A DNA stretch of 64,000 nt from Nonlabens arenilitoris (GCF_002954765.1 NZ_MTPW01000001.1:2183501-2247500), one strand, 5' to 3'; positions 54,314 to 63,556 are shown, counted from the stretch's first letter. Translations and numbers: made by a program. Notes: a model not told the origin generated them from the sequence alone.

Positions 54314-55326
54314 TGAAAAACATTCTGTATATAGGGAATAAGTTAGCTGGTAAAGGACGCACTGCCACAACGATTGATATACTTGGGCCTTTGCTTCAAG
54401 AAGAAGGTTTTAAATTGAGGTATGCATCTTCTTTGCATAACGTGAGTGCACGTTTATTACACATGATGCGCATTACGTTTTTGAGTAGAAATTGGGCTCA
54501 CTTTGTACTCATAGATACATATAGTACACGTAATTTTTGGTATGCTATAACCGTTGCTCGTTTGTGTAAATCTTTGAGAATGAATTATATTCCTATACTT
54601 CACGGAGGTAATTTACCAGAGCGATTGATAAAAAACCCTAAAGCTTTAAATATATTTATTAAAAATGCCCATGTCGTGGTAAGCCCTAGTGATTATTTGA
54701 TAGACGCTTTCGCGAAAGCGAACTTCAATCATATCATTAAAATTCCCAATCATATAGATTTAAAAAAATATCCTTTTAAGTTACGCTCTGAGATACAACC
54801 GAGATTATTATGGGTAAGATCTTTTGCAGATATTTATAATCCAGAAATGGCTCTTGACGTACTCGAGCTGATCTCTGAAAAATATCCAGATTCTCATTTA
54901 TGCATGGTTGGACCGGATAAGGATGGATCAATGAAGAAATGTATTTCAATAGCAGCTCAAAAGAATTTATCGATAGAGTTTACAGGTTTGCTTGATAAAG
55001 AAGATTGGATATCAATGAGTAAAAACTATGATCTATTCATCAATACCTCAAATTTTGATAATTTACCCGTCAGTGTTATAGAAGCTATGGCTTTAGGATT
55101 ACCTGTAATATCGACAGATGTAGGCGGTATTCCATTCTTAATAAAACATGGTGAAAATGGAATTCTAACGCCACCTTTTAAAGCCGTTGGAATGGCTGAC
55201 CATATTTATGAGTTGTTAGAGAATAATGAGTTAGTAATACGTATCGCTCAAAATGCCAAGGCAACTGCCGAAGATTTTAATTGGGATAAAGTTAAATACT
55301 TATGGCTTCAATTATTTGAAGGGTAA
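54313..55326 (+). CDS. GT4-family glycosyltransferase
   Basis: 337 residues. NILYIGNKLAGKGRTATTIDILGPLL; YIPILHGGNLPERL; VVSPSDYLIDAFAKANF; PRLLWVRSFADIYNPEMALDVLELI; donor site LFINTSNFDNLPVSVIEAMALGLPVISTDVGGIPFLI. A perfect palindrome copy encodes AFAKA next to the SPSDYL motif at the domain interface. One-base overlap with the polymerase gene. Confidence 0.9.
   Translation: MKNILYIGNKLAGKGRTATTIDILGPLLQEEGFKLRYASSLHNVSARLLHMMRITFLSRNWAHFVLIDTYSTRNFWYAITVARLCKSLRMNYIPILHGGNLPERLIKNPKALNIFIKNAHVVVSPSDYLIDAFAKANFNHIIKIPNHIDLKKYPFKLRSEIQPRLLWVRSFADIYNPEMALDVLELISEKYPDSHLCMVGPDKDGSMKKCISIAAQKNLSIEFTGLLDKEDWISMSKNYDLFINTSNFDNLPVSVIEAMALGLPVISTDVGGIPFLIKHGENGILTPPFKAVGMADHIYELLENNELVIRIAQNAKATAEDFNWDKVKYLWLQLFEG
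54705..54720. repeat. 16-bp palindrome, perfect copy
   Basis: Inside a GT4 gene, read as AFAKA. Confidence 0.95.
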
Positions 55327-55354
55327 TCTTATCTTTAGAGCCCCAATTTGAACA

Positions 55355-56745
55355 ATGTCCCAACCAGGTTCTATACATTTTGAAATTTCTGAACGTAAGG
55401 TATTGCTGCGTATTATAGATATAGCGGTCGTTTTAGGTGCGCTTCATCTTATAGGTACAGTGTTTAATTTTGATTATTTCAAAATTAATGAGGAACATTG
55501 GTTATGGATTATCATATTGGGTGGATATCTATTGTTTTTTGCAACGGTATTTGAACTGTATCATTTACAACGTGCTAGTCGTATTACCTCTACTTTAAGA
55601 GGTGTGGTTTTTACCAGTTCGATGACCTCTTTAGTCTATCTATTGACACCTTTTTTAACTCCTTCTTTACCAGAAAATAGATTGCAGATTTTATATTTTT
55701 ATCTAGCAATTACTTTATCACTATTGATATGGCGAGCTTTATATATCAAACTATTTTCTAGTTCTAGATTTTATAAGAATATTTTAATTATCGCTGATGC
55801 CAGTGATGCCGCTCAAGTGGCAGAAACATTACAAGAGGCTGATCCTAATTATAAAATTGCTGGTTATATCAATACAGATAGAGAACTTGAAATAGGTCAT
55901 GATGATCGTATTAGTATCCTGACAATACAACAGGCCAAAGATCGATTAGAAGGACAAGAAGTGAGCGAGATTGTAATTGCATCTTCTAATGTTGAAGGAA
56001 TTACACCAGAACTTTATGAATGGCTTATCGAGTTAGTAGAAAATGGTTTCTCAGTTAGAGAATATACTCAGATCTATGAAGAAATTACTGATCGTGTACC
56101 AGTACAGTATGTAGGTAAAGATTTTTATAAATATTTTCCATTTGCACGTAGTAATCAAAACAAACTTTACATAGTATATCATCGATTGTTTGATCTTTTA
56201 TGTTCCATACTTGGAATAACATTAGGTGTCGTATTAATACCTTTTATATTAATTGGGAATATCATAGGTAATAGAGGATCATTATTCTACAAGCAAGAGC
56301 GTGTTGGAAAGAACCGTAAGACTTTTCAGATTTATAAATTCAGAACAATGGTTGAAAATGCTGAGGTTGATGGAGCTCAATTTGCCACTAAAAACGATAG
56401 TAGGATTACATCATTTGGTAGGTTTTTAAGAAAATCACGTCTTGATGAATTTCCTCAATTCTATAATATTATTAAAGGTGAGATGAGTATTATAGGACCA
56501 AGACCAGAAAGACCTGTATTTGTAAAACAACTTTCTGAAAAATTCCTTTTTATGAAACAAGGCATGTTGTGAAACCTGGATTAACAGGTTGGGCTCAAGT
56601 TAAAACTAAATATGGAGAATCTGAATCAGATAGTTTAAGGAAGTTACAGTATGATCTTTTTTATATTAAACACCGCAGTCTATTCTTAGATGTAAGAATC
56701 ATTGTCAAAACCTTAAGTACGATTATTTTCTTTAAAGGTCAATAA
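55355..56745 (+). pseudogene. Polyprenyl-phosphate sugar-1-phosphate transferase, frameshifted at an A5 run
   Basis: The enzyme that starts the glycan by moving a sugar phosphate to undecaprenyl phosphate. N-terminal membrane helices and a CoA-binding-like domain; catalytic part FYKQERVGKNRKTFQIYKFRTMVENAE, LRKSRLDEFPQFYNIIKGEMSIIGPRPERP. The ATG frame stops at 56572 after FLFMKQGML. In the -1 frame from the A5 run at 56538-56542 the expected ending appears (IPFYETRHVVKPGLTGWAQV ... FKGQ, stop 56745). One added A restores a 463-residue protein of normal length. The lost tail includes the conserved PGLTGWAQV block, so the truncated form should be inactive unless this is a sequencing undercall. 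Confidence 0.85.
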
Positions 56746-56833
56746 GTAGTTTATATCACAACTAGAGATAAGATTTGCTAACTTAAATTCTGCTTAGTAT
56801 CATTCCTTATCTTTAAAGAATCACATCATTTAA

Positions 56834-58441
56834 TTAAGATCTTTTTTTACGACGTCTTGTATGGCCAAATAAAAATGTAAATAGCGCCATGAATATTGCT
56901 ATTCGTGCTATGTAATCACCATGCTTTACATAAAAGGTGACGTCATTACGTTTTCTAATGGTTCCCTTAATTACACCTTGTTTATCATATTCTAATGATT
57001 GAGTGATATTGCCATAATGGTCTATAATTGCACTGATACCAGTGTTAGCACTTCTTGCGATCCATCTTCTGGATTCTATGGCACGTAGTTTAGCCAGACT
57101 CAAATGTTGTTGATGGCCTTGTGTATTTCCCCACCAAGCATCATTAGTTATTATGGCAAAAAACTCAGCGCCATTGCCAATGTAATCGGTGACATACTCT
57201 CCATAAACTGACTCATAACAAATTATGGGCGCAACTTTAATATCATTTGAAGACTTGAAAACACTACGGTCTTCTTGGGTAGTCTTGGTGGCCACAGTAC
57301 CTCCTAAATCAATCATAGCATCGCCTAAAATAGGCTTAAGAATATTCTTGTATGGAAAGTTTTCTATACCTACCACTAGCTTAGATTTATGGTATAAGTC
57401 TATTGCACCCTTTTGATTAAAAAACATGGCGCTATTATAGTCATTATAATATGTAACGCCATCACTTGCTAGGTTAGTTTGCCTTGTGGCTTGATCTGGA
57501 TTTTTAAATACATCTACCAGAGAAATTCCACCTAAATAGTTTAAATTAGGATATGATGCATAGCTACCTCTTAAACCTTGTAAAGTAGGATGATAATTGA
57601 CTTGACTTATTCTTATATTGTCTGCAAACACAGTTTCTGGTGCAATAACAAATTCGGTGGTTTGGGTTAGTTTAGGAACTGTAAGATTTGAAATAAGACG
57701 AGCTATTTGCTCATTACCCATTGAATACTTCTCTTCATAAGGGTCTATGTTGGGTTGTACAATAACTATCTCAGTGCCAGGGTTTTTATCTACTTCAAAA
57801 TAATTAAGGAAAATAATTTGAGATATACCTATGGGAATGAATACCATTAAAGCAAGAGTCACTGATTTTTTAAGGATAGTTTTTATAGTAAAACCTTTTT
57901 TAATCAAACTGGAAACTCCATAAAAAAGAACAACGTTCAATGACCATATCCACAACGTACCACCAAAAGTACCTGTGTATTCATACCATTGAATCCAACC
58001 TGTATATTCACTAAAACCATTCCCTAAATTGAGCCATGGCCATGAAAAATCCCAATGCAGGTGTAAATATTCAAAGCTTATCCATGAGCAAACTAAAAAT
58101 GTAAATGCAGCACCTTGAGAAACCTTACTAGCAAACTTATGATAGCACAAAAATACCAGAGCCATTAATAAACTATTCACTAAAACGGCAAACCACATTC
58201 CGAATCCTGTAGCTAGATATAACCACCAGGTTGTAGCAATATTCCATATAAAGAAACTGAGATAGGATAGTCCTAGAATTCGCCATCCTTTCAATTTTAA
58301 ATCAGATTTTCTAATACGACGTTCTGCAAACAGTAATGGTACAAATGCACCTAATAACAGCAAAGGAACCCCATAGGTAGGCCATCCTAACCATAGTAAA
58401 ATACCGGATAACAAAGCGAGAAGAATACTGGAATACTTCAT
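56834..58441 (-). CDS. lnt: Apolipoprotein N-acyltransferase
   Basis: 535 residues. About seven membrane helices (first half WLGWPTYGVPLLLLGAFVPLL) and a periplasmic nitrilase domain with the Glu-Lys-Cys triad: VIAPETVFAD (E), LYHKSKLVVGIENFPY (K), PIICYESVYGEY (C); also ITNDAWWGNTQGHQQHL. Adds the third acyl chain to lipoproteins, the last step of their maturation. The window encodes at least five predicted lipoproteins that would be substrates. Lies 29 bases after the PorV-like gene on the same strand and is convergent with the polysaccharide locus. Confidence 0.95.
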   Translation of the reverse strand: MKYSSILLALLSGILLWLGWPTYGVPLLLLGAFVPLLFAERRIRKSDLKLKGWRILGLSYLSFFIWNIATTWWLYLATGFGMWFAVLVNSLLMALVFLCYHKFASKVSQGAAFTFLVCSWISFEYLHLHWDFSWPWLNLGNGFSEYTGWIQWYEYTGTFGGTLWIWSLNVVLFYGVSSLIKKGFTIKTILKKSVTLALMVFIPIGISQIIFLNYFEVDKNPGTEIVIVQPNIDPYEEKYSMGNEQIARLISNLTVPKLTQTTEFVIAPETVFADNIRISQVNYHPTLQGLRGSYASYPNLNYLGGISLVDVFKNPDQATRQTNLASDGVTYYNDYNSAMFFNQKGAIDLYHKSKLVVGIENFPYKNILKPILGDAMIDLGGTVATKTTQEDRSVFKSSNDIKVAPIICYESVYGEYVTDYIGNGAEFFAIITNDAWWGNTQGHQQHLSLAKLRAIESRRWIARSANTGISAIIDHYGNITQSLEYDKQGVIKGTIRKRNDVTFYVKHGDYIARIAIFMALFTFLFGHTRRRKKRS

Positions 58442-58470
58442 AAGAAAACGATGCTGCTAAGTTATCAAAC

Positions 58471-59553
58471 TTATCTAGAAAAAGTAGAGAGATCTACCTT
58501 TAAAGAAAAAATATTGGAATAAAGCGCCTCGCTAGAATCGCCTATATCTGTCAGTGCGTAATCTACCGCAATGCCTTTGTACTTAAAGCCTATTCCTATA
58601 TTAGGTTGAAAGTTCACATTATCACTTCCATCGAGTTGTTGCACGTTTTGAAAATTACCGACTCCAGCTCTCACAAAAACTAAATCTGTAAATCCATACT
58701 GCAAGCCTAATGCTGGTGTTGCACTTACGGCACTACTGGATATGATATCATTAGTTTGTATAAAGCGCATATTTAAATCAACTTCGGCAGTTAGAATATG
58801 GTCGTAGTGAAATGTGAAAGTACGAGCAACACCTATCTGTAATTTAGGTAATGTTATTTCTGTTGTTTCTGGTAAATCTTGATTTTGATTTTCCACGGCT
58901 CCTTGTACTTCGGCATATTTTTCTTCATCGATGGTCCAGGTATTATAGGTTGTTGTAATGTCTCTAGCCATAAAACCTAGTTCCCAGTCACCACGTTTAA
59001 ATTGTGCGCCTACATCAAAGCCAAAACCCCATGCATTTGCAAATTCTCCTATAACTCGTCGTATGACTTTCACATTACCTCCATAACTAAAACCGTCTAA
59101 TTGTGATTCTCTTGCATAAGAAAATGTGAATGCCCAATCTGCAGTTGAGAATGTAGAAATACGATCATAATTAATATTTCCTTGTTGATCTATTAATTGT
59201 GTCGTATTAAGAATATCATCGACTGAAAAACGAATTACTGAAAACCCAAAGGCACTAAAATCATCAATAGGCATTGCAAAAGCACCATAATTGTACTGTG
59301 CAATGTTTGCAAAATAGTTGGCATGCATCACACTAATCTCTTGTTCTTGAACTCGCATTAGCCCGGCAGGATTCCAGTAACCAGCATTTACATCTTTTGT
59401 GCTAGCAACCACTGCATTGCTCATACCTAATGCAGCTGCATCCACTCCTATATTTAAGAATTCGTTGGAGTAGGCTCTAGAGGTTTGTGAATACGCTTTC
59501 GCTAAAGCGAGAACACAACACAATACAATAATAAAATTAGCTTTTCTGGTCAT
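58471..59553 (-). CDS. PorV/PorQ-family outer-membrane barrel protein
   Basis: 360 residues. Signal peptide MTRKANFIIVLCCVLALAKAYSQ; then NEFLNIGVDAAALGMSNAVVASTKDVNAGYWNPAGL, the FadL/PorV-type N-terminal plug-like segment; repeated amphipathic strands to the end (SNIFSLKVDL). PorV and PorQ relatives belong to or accompany the type IX secretion system; which member this is cannot be decided. A palindrome variant encodes LALAKA inside the signal peptide, so this copy is tolerated in a cleaved segment. Transcribed with lnt. Confidence 0.8.
   Translation of the reverse strand: MTRKANFIIVLCCVLALAKAYSQTSRAYSNEFLNIGVDAAALGMSNAVVASTKDVNAGYWNPAGLMRVQEQEISVMHANYFANIAQYNYGAFAMPIDDFSAFGFSVIRFSVDDILNTTQLIDQQGNINYDRISTFSTADWAFTFSYARESQLDGFSYGGNVKVIRRVIGEFANAWGFGFDVGAQFKRGDWELGFMARDITTTYNTWTIDEEKYAEVQGAVENQNQDLPETTEITLPKLQIGVARTFTFHYDHILTAEVDLNMRFIQTNDIISSSAVSATPALGLQYGFTDLVFVRAGVGNFQNVQQLDGSDNVNFQPNIGIGFKYKGIAVDYALTDIGDSSEALYSNIFSLKVDLSTFSR
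59494..59509. repeat. Palindrome variant (CGCTTTCGCTAAAGCG)
   Basis: One mismatch. Inside the signal-peptide region of the PorV-like gene, read as ALAKA. Confidence 0.8.
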
Positions 59554-59662
59554 ATATAATCGAGCTGCAAATATCTAGGTTTCTCACTAAATAACTAGCA
59601 AAAGCCGAGGATATTGCATATCTAGTTGAAACTAGTAGAATATAAATCTGCATATTTGTAAC

Positions 59663-60418
59663 ATGAAGAAATGGATTCCCAATTTAATAACGATGTTGAA
59701 CCTATTGTCTGGTTGCATCGCTGCGGTATATGCTTTTAAAGATGAATTGATTCTTGCCGGTGTTTTTGTGGCGCTGGGCATATTTTTTGACTTCTTTGAC
59801 GGTCTTGCAGCTAGATTATTAAATGTTTCTAGCGAGCTAGGTACACAGTTAGATTCACTTGCAGATATGGTGACTAGTGGAGTAGTTCCTGGAATTGTAA
59901 TGTGTCAGTTGCTTGCAGATGCTACAGGTCACTCATCTACCTTGTTTGCTATGGATGGTGATCTGGGATGGAGTAGTGCGACTAGTTTATTTAAAGAAAT
60001 GACTTTTTTGGGATTCTTAATTACTGCCGCCAGTGGTTATCGACTTGCAAAGTTTAACATCGATACCAGACAGACAGATTCTTTTATAGGTGTTCCTACA
60101 CCAGCAAACGCTATTTTAATTATTTCGCTAGGTATCATAGCTCAGATGACAACGAGTGATTTGATTTATAACATATTGAATAACCCTTATGCTTTAATAG
60201 GTATAACACTATTAAGTTGCTATTTATTAAATGCCGAGCTACCGTTGTTTGCCTTAAAGTTTAAAAGCTTCGGTTGGAAAGGCAACGAGATACGCTGGAT
60301 TTTTATCGCTATTTGTATAGCTATGATCGTGTTTCTCAAAATATATGCGGTACCGTGTATTATTGTACTTTACATTTTAATGAGTGTGTTCAATAATTTA
60401 AAAAACGCAAAGTCCTAA
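59663..60418 (+). CDS. pssA: CDP-diacylglycerol-serine O-phosphatidyltransferase
   Basis: 251 residues, an integral membrane enzyme of the CDP-alcohol phosphatidyltransferase family. The catalytic motif is complete: FFDGLAARLLNVSSELGTQLDSLADMVTSG, i.e. DGxxAR-x8-Gx3Dx3D. N-terminal WIPNLITMLNLLSGCIAAVYAF is typical of PssA. Makes phosphatidylserine, the precursor of phosphatidylethanolamine. Convergent with lptB, 9 bases apart. Confidence 0.92.
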   Translation: MKKWIPNLITMLNLLSGCIAAVYAFKDELILAGVFVALGIFFDFFDGLAARLLNVSSELGTQLDSLADMVTSGVVPGIVMCQLLADATGHSSTLFAMDGDLGWSSATSLFKEMTFLGFLITAASGYRLAKFNIDTRQTDSFIGVPTPANAILIISLGIIAQMTTSDLIYNILNNPYALIGITLLSCYLLNAELPLFALKFKSFGWKGNEIRWIFIAICIAMIVFLKIYAVPCIIVLYILMSVFNNLKNAKS

Positions 60419-60427
60419 CGTGTTTTA

Positions 60428-61174
60428 CTAGTCTGTAAAAAGTTTCTTCTTGCGCAGTTCAAAATTTTGACCTAGATATACTCGTCTTACTACTTCATCT
60501 TCAGCAAGTTCTTCTGGGCTACCATGTTTAAGAATATTACCTTCAAACATTAGGTATGTACGGTCTGTTATGGCAAGTGTTTCTTGAACATTATGGTCAG
60601 TGATAAGAATGCCTATATTCTTTTTAGTTAACTGCGCGACAATACGTTGAATGTCTTCAACGGCCACTGGATCTACACCTGCAAATGGCTCATCTAGTAA
60701 TATAAAAGTAGGATTAGTTGCTAGTGCGCGTGCAATTTCAGTACGGCGACGTTCTCCACCACTTAACAAATCACCATTACGATTGCGTCTATCTTCTAGA
60801 CTAAATTCTTCTAGTAGCATTTCACAACGTTCTTTCTGTTCTTTTTTAGAAAGGTTAGTAAGTTGCAATACACCTAGTATATTTTGCTCTACAGTCAGTT
60901 TTCTAAAAATAGAAGCCTCTTGTGCTAGATAACCTATACCATTTTGTGCACGTTTGTACATAGGATATTGGGTGATTTTTTTATCGTCTAGCCATACATC
61001 ACCACCTGTAGGTTTTACTAGTCCTACAGTCATGTAGAATGAGGTTGTTTTACCAGCACCGTTAGGTCCTAGTAGTCCTACGATTTCACCTTGGTTGACT
61101 TCAAAAGAAACACCTTTAACGACTGGTCTACCTTTATAGGACTTCTGTAAATTGTCTGCTCTTAGTTGTTGCAT
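60428..61174 (-). CDS. lptB: LPS export ABC ATPase LptB
   Basis: 248 residues. Walker [15 protein letters not shown]-loop [12 protein letters not shown], signature [16 protein letters not shown], Walker [21 protein letters not shown]-loop [10 protein letters not shown]. The text [20 protein letters not shown] and [12 protein letters not shown] are diagnostic for LptB, which powers lipopolysaccharide extraction by LptFG. Those partners are not in the window. A -7 element (TATCTTTG) sits 4 bases before the start codon, so the mRNA should be almost leaderless. Confidence 0.94.
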   Translation of the reverse strand: MQQLRADNLQKSYKGRPVVKGVSFEVNQGEIVGLLGPNGAGKTTSFYMTVGLVKPTGGDVWLDDKKITQYPMYKRAQNGIGYLAQEASIFRKLTVEQNILGVLQLTNLSKKEQKERCEMLLEEFSLEDRRNRNGDLLSGGERRRTEIARALATNPTFILLDEPFAGVDPVAVEDIQRIVAQLTKKNIGILITDHNVQETLAITDRTYLMFEGNILKHGSPEELAEDEVVRRVYLGQNFELRKKKLFTD

Positions 61175-61178
61175 AAAA

Positions 61179-61186
61179 CAAAGATA
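61179..61186 (-). promoter_or_regulatory. Bacteroidota -7 element (TATCTTTG) of lptB
   Basis: Exact TAnnTTTG on the minus strand, ending 4 bases before the lptB start. Confidence 0.5.
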
Positions 61187-61327
61187 CTTTTTATAATTCT
61201 GAATTTAGAATTTCTTAGATTGCACTATTATTAAAAACTAAGTTAAGAGAATTTAGTCTGTCATAAATTGGTTTAAAATATCCTTCTATGATTCTATGCT
61301 CTCAACTCATAACTCTTAATTCATAAA

Positions 61328-61558
61328 ATGGCTTTCCCTAGATTTCTTATGGGCGATAACGCTCACCATCCCGAAGATATTTTTGTAGTCCATCTCGATT
61401 ATCCTCGATTTGTAATTAATTTAAAAGATGATACACTAGAATTTCTTGAAGATATTGAAAAGAAAGATAAAGAAGAACTGGAAGAAGAGACTAAAAACCT
61501 TATAGAAGAGGCCAGCCGTTTTTATGACGAGCAGTGTGCTTTATATGATCAAGAGTAA
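61328..61558 (+). CDS. Small acidic protein, function unknown
   Basis: 76 residues, not recognised. N-terminal FPRFLMGDNAHHPEDIFVVHLDYPRFVIN may form a strand pair; residues 40-65 are a charged helix rich in Glu and Lys (LEDIEKKDKEELEEETKNLI). Cytoplasmic by composition. Its stop codon overlaps the PAP2 start codon by one base, so the two are translated together. Confidence 0.7.
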   Translation: MAFPRFLMGDNAHHPEDIFVVHLDYPRFVINLKDDTLEFLEDIEKKDKEELEEETKNLIEEASRFYDEQCALYDQE

Positions 61559-62136
61559 TGGAAGATCTCATACAGCTAGACTGGGACATGATGCTTTTCC
61601 TCAATGATTGGGGAAATGATACTGTTGATTTAATATTTAACATCATTACTTATAAGTTCTATGCCATTCCTCTATACTTATATCTTCTTTATATATTGTA
61701 TAAAAAACTCCCTAAACGTGAATTAATTATTGCGCTTATAACCATAGCAATTCTAGTCGCAGTAAGTGATCAAGTAGCGATGCTTTTCAAAAACACATTA
61801 GTCCAGCGATTAAGACCTTTTAGAGAACCTGCATTAGATGGTTTAATTTCTAAGGTAGGTAAAAGTGGAGGAACCTTTGGTTTTTATAGCGGTCATGCTA
61901 GTAATGCTATGGCACTTGCTGTGTTTATGTGGCAAATGCTTAAAAAATCACATAAAACCATAGGAGTCTTACTTTTTATATGGGCTGTTCTAGTGGCTTA
62001 TAGTCGTGTTTATCTTGGAGTACATTATCCTGGAGATGTTTTGATGGGTATGTTTATGGGGACTGTTATAGGGTGGCTATGTTATCGATTATACGCTTTC
62101 GCGAAAGCGAAATATACACCAGCTTCTTCTTCTTGA
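61558..62136 (+). CDS. PAP2-family membrane phosphatase
   Basis: 192 residues with about five membrane helices. The three phosphatase motifs are present: KNTLVQRLRPF (KxxxxxxRP), GFYSGHASNA (SGH, with Y where P is usual) and SRVYLGVHYPGDV (SRx5Hx3D). Such enzymes dephosphorylate undecaprenyl pyrophosphate or phosphatidyl phosphates at the periplasmic face. A perfect palindrome copy encodes AFAKAK at the extreme C-terminus. Followed by the OsmC gene after 13 bases. Confidence 0.88.
   Translation: MEDLIQLDWDMMLFLNDWGNDTVDLIFNIITYKFYAIPLYLYLLYILYKKLPKRELIIALITIAILVAVSDQVAMLFKNTLVQRLRPFREPALDGLISKVGKSGGTFGFYSGHASNAMALAVFMWQMLKKSHKTIGVLLFIWAVLVAYSRVYLGVHYPGDVLMGMFMGTVIGWLCYRLYAFAKAKYTPASSS
62094..62109. 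repeat. 16-bp palindrome, perfect copy
   Basis: Inside the last codons of the PAP2 gene, read as AFAKA. Confidence 0.95.
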
Positions 62137-62149
62137 TAAACTCTATCCA

Positions 62150-62599
62150 ATGAAAAAAGATTTTACCTTTGAGGTAGCAACTTTATGGAAGAAAGGGCAG
62201 TTTGAAAATCCTAAAACTCATATTTCTCAAATCGCAGGAAAAAAAGATATGATAATATCTGCCGCTCGAGAGTTTAAAGGAGATGAGTGTCATTATAATC
62301 CCGAAGACTTTTTATTAAACGCGCTCTCTTCTTGCCATATGATGTCCTATTTCTATGTGTGCCAGCAGTATGGGATAGAGATTTTGGAATATAGTGATAA
62401 GGTGACAGGTACATTATTATTAAATGATAATGCTAGTGGTGCTTTTCAAAAAATTGTCCTTCAGCCCAAAGTAATAATTTTGGATGTTGATCAAGTAACA
62501 TTAGCTACCAGTTTGCATAATCAAGCGCACCAGTTATGTTTTATAGCAAATTCTGTCAAGTTTGAAGTTGAAATAAAGCCGATTATAGAAACTCGTTAA
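62150..62599 (+). CDS. OsmC/Ohr-family protein
   Basis: 149 residues. LLNALSSCHMMSYFYVCQQYGI and HQLCFIANSVKF carry the two redox cysteines (C62 and C130) of OsmC-type thiol peroxidases, which reduce organic hydroperoxides. The helix-beta layout and length match the YhfA/OsmC group. Same strand as the PAP2 gene and 13 bases behind it. Confidence 0.88.
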   Translation: MKKDFTFEVATLWKKGQFENPKTHISQIAGKKDMIISAAREFKGDECHYNPEDFLLNALSSCHMMSYFYVCQQYGIEILEYSDKVTGTLLLNDNASGAFQKIVLQPKVIILDVDQVTLATSLHNQAHQLCFIANSVKFEVEIKPIIETR

Positions 62600-62698
62600 C
62601 ATTTTTTTAAGAGCTCATTAAACTTTTAGATTTTTTAATAGTCTAAGTTTTAAATTAATAAACAGTGCTTTAAATGAAAGCGCATAACTCTTAAATGT

Positions 62699-63556
62699 AT
62701 GAATCAATCAAAAATTAAATTACTCCTTACTTATATAGGAATTGCGGTAATGTGTACCGCAGGAGTTTACTCTTGTACGTCTAGCGATGACGATAATGGT
62801 AATGATACTGATGACGGAAGCGGTAATGGTACGACAGAGTTACACGCAGCTTTTGCAGAGTTTGATACCAGTAATGTCACTATTATGATGAGTGGCACAT
62901 CTTCTGTAAATATAGAGACTAATGGTATGCCTAACCATACATCACCTTACTGGTCTAGTACAAACGTACGTTCTATAACAGGTCCTAATGGTAACGTGGT
63001 AGTAACTGGTCCTGCAGCTACTGATCATCCATTATATGTAGATCCAGTTGTTACAAGTGGAGATCAAATGGCACCAGGAAACATAGACGATTTTAATGGT
63101 TCATTTTCTTTAACTGTTCCATCTAGTCCAACGCTAGCCAGCAATTCATCAGCTACCGGATTAGGAGCTATAGGTATTGCAATTAGTGGTTCAGTTATTT
63201 ATAATGATGAAGAAGGACCTAACGTACCGCTGGATAGTGCTGTAGGATCTTTAGATTATACGGCGGCACACACAGGACCACAAAGTTATCATTATCACTT
63301 AGAACCTAAAGCTTTCTCTGATGATGATGATGCATTAGTTGGTATTATCAGTGATGGTTTCTTTATTTATGGTAGAAAATGTGCTTCTACAGGAACATAT
63401 CCTACTGATCTAGACGCATCTGGTGGTCATACTTCTATTACACAGCACACGACAACTGCAGAGTATCATTACCATATACAAAATACGGTTTACTTAAATC
63501 AATATTATATCATATTCCCTGGCGATTATCAAGGCACACCTAATAACATACAGTAG
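62699..63556 (+). CDS. YHYH-domain lipoprotein
   Basis: 285 residues. Lipoprotein signal with C26 (MCTAGVYSCTSSDDDNG) and a low-complexity acidic linker (SDDDNGNDTDDGSGNGT). The YHYH domain follows: SYHYHLEPKAF (about 205) and EYHYHIQNTVY (about 255), the paired YHYH motifs for which the family is named, plus GIISDGFFIYGRK. Probably a surface-exposed metal-binding domain; function unknown. In flavobacteria it is often followed by a YwqK-like gene, as here. Confidence 0.85.
   Translation: MNQSKIKLLLTYIGIAVMCTAGVYSCTSSDDDNGNDTDDGSGNGTTELHAAFAEFDTSNVTIMMSGTSSVNIETNGMPNHTSPYWSSTNVRSITGPNGNVVVTGPAATDHPLYVDPVVTSGDQMAPGNIDDFNGSFSLTVPSSPTLASNSSATGLGAIGIAISGSVIYNDEEGPNVPLDSAVGSLDYTAAHTGPQSYHYHLEPKAFSDDDDALVGIISDGFFIYGRKCASTGTYPTDLDASGGHTSITQHTTTAEYHYHIQNTVYLNQYYIIFPGDYQGTPNNIQ

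Noticed and set aside
56746..56833. Terminator between the glycan locus and lnt
   Set aside because: Only a distant 7-base pairing (AGATAAG/CTTATCT) is present, without a compact stem.
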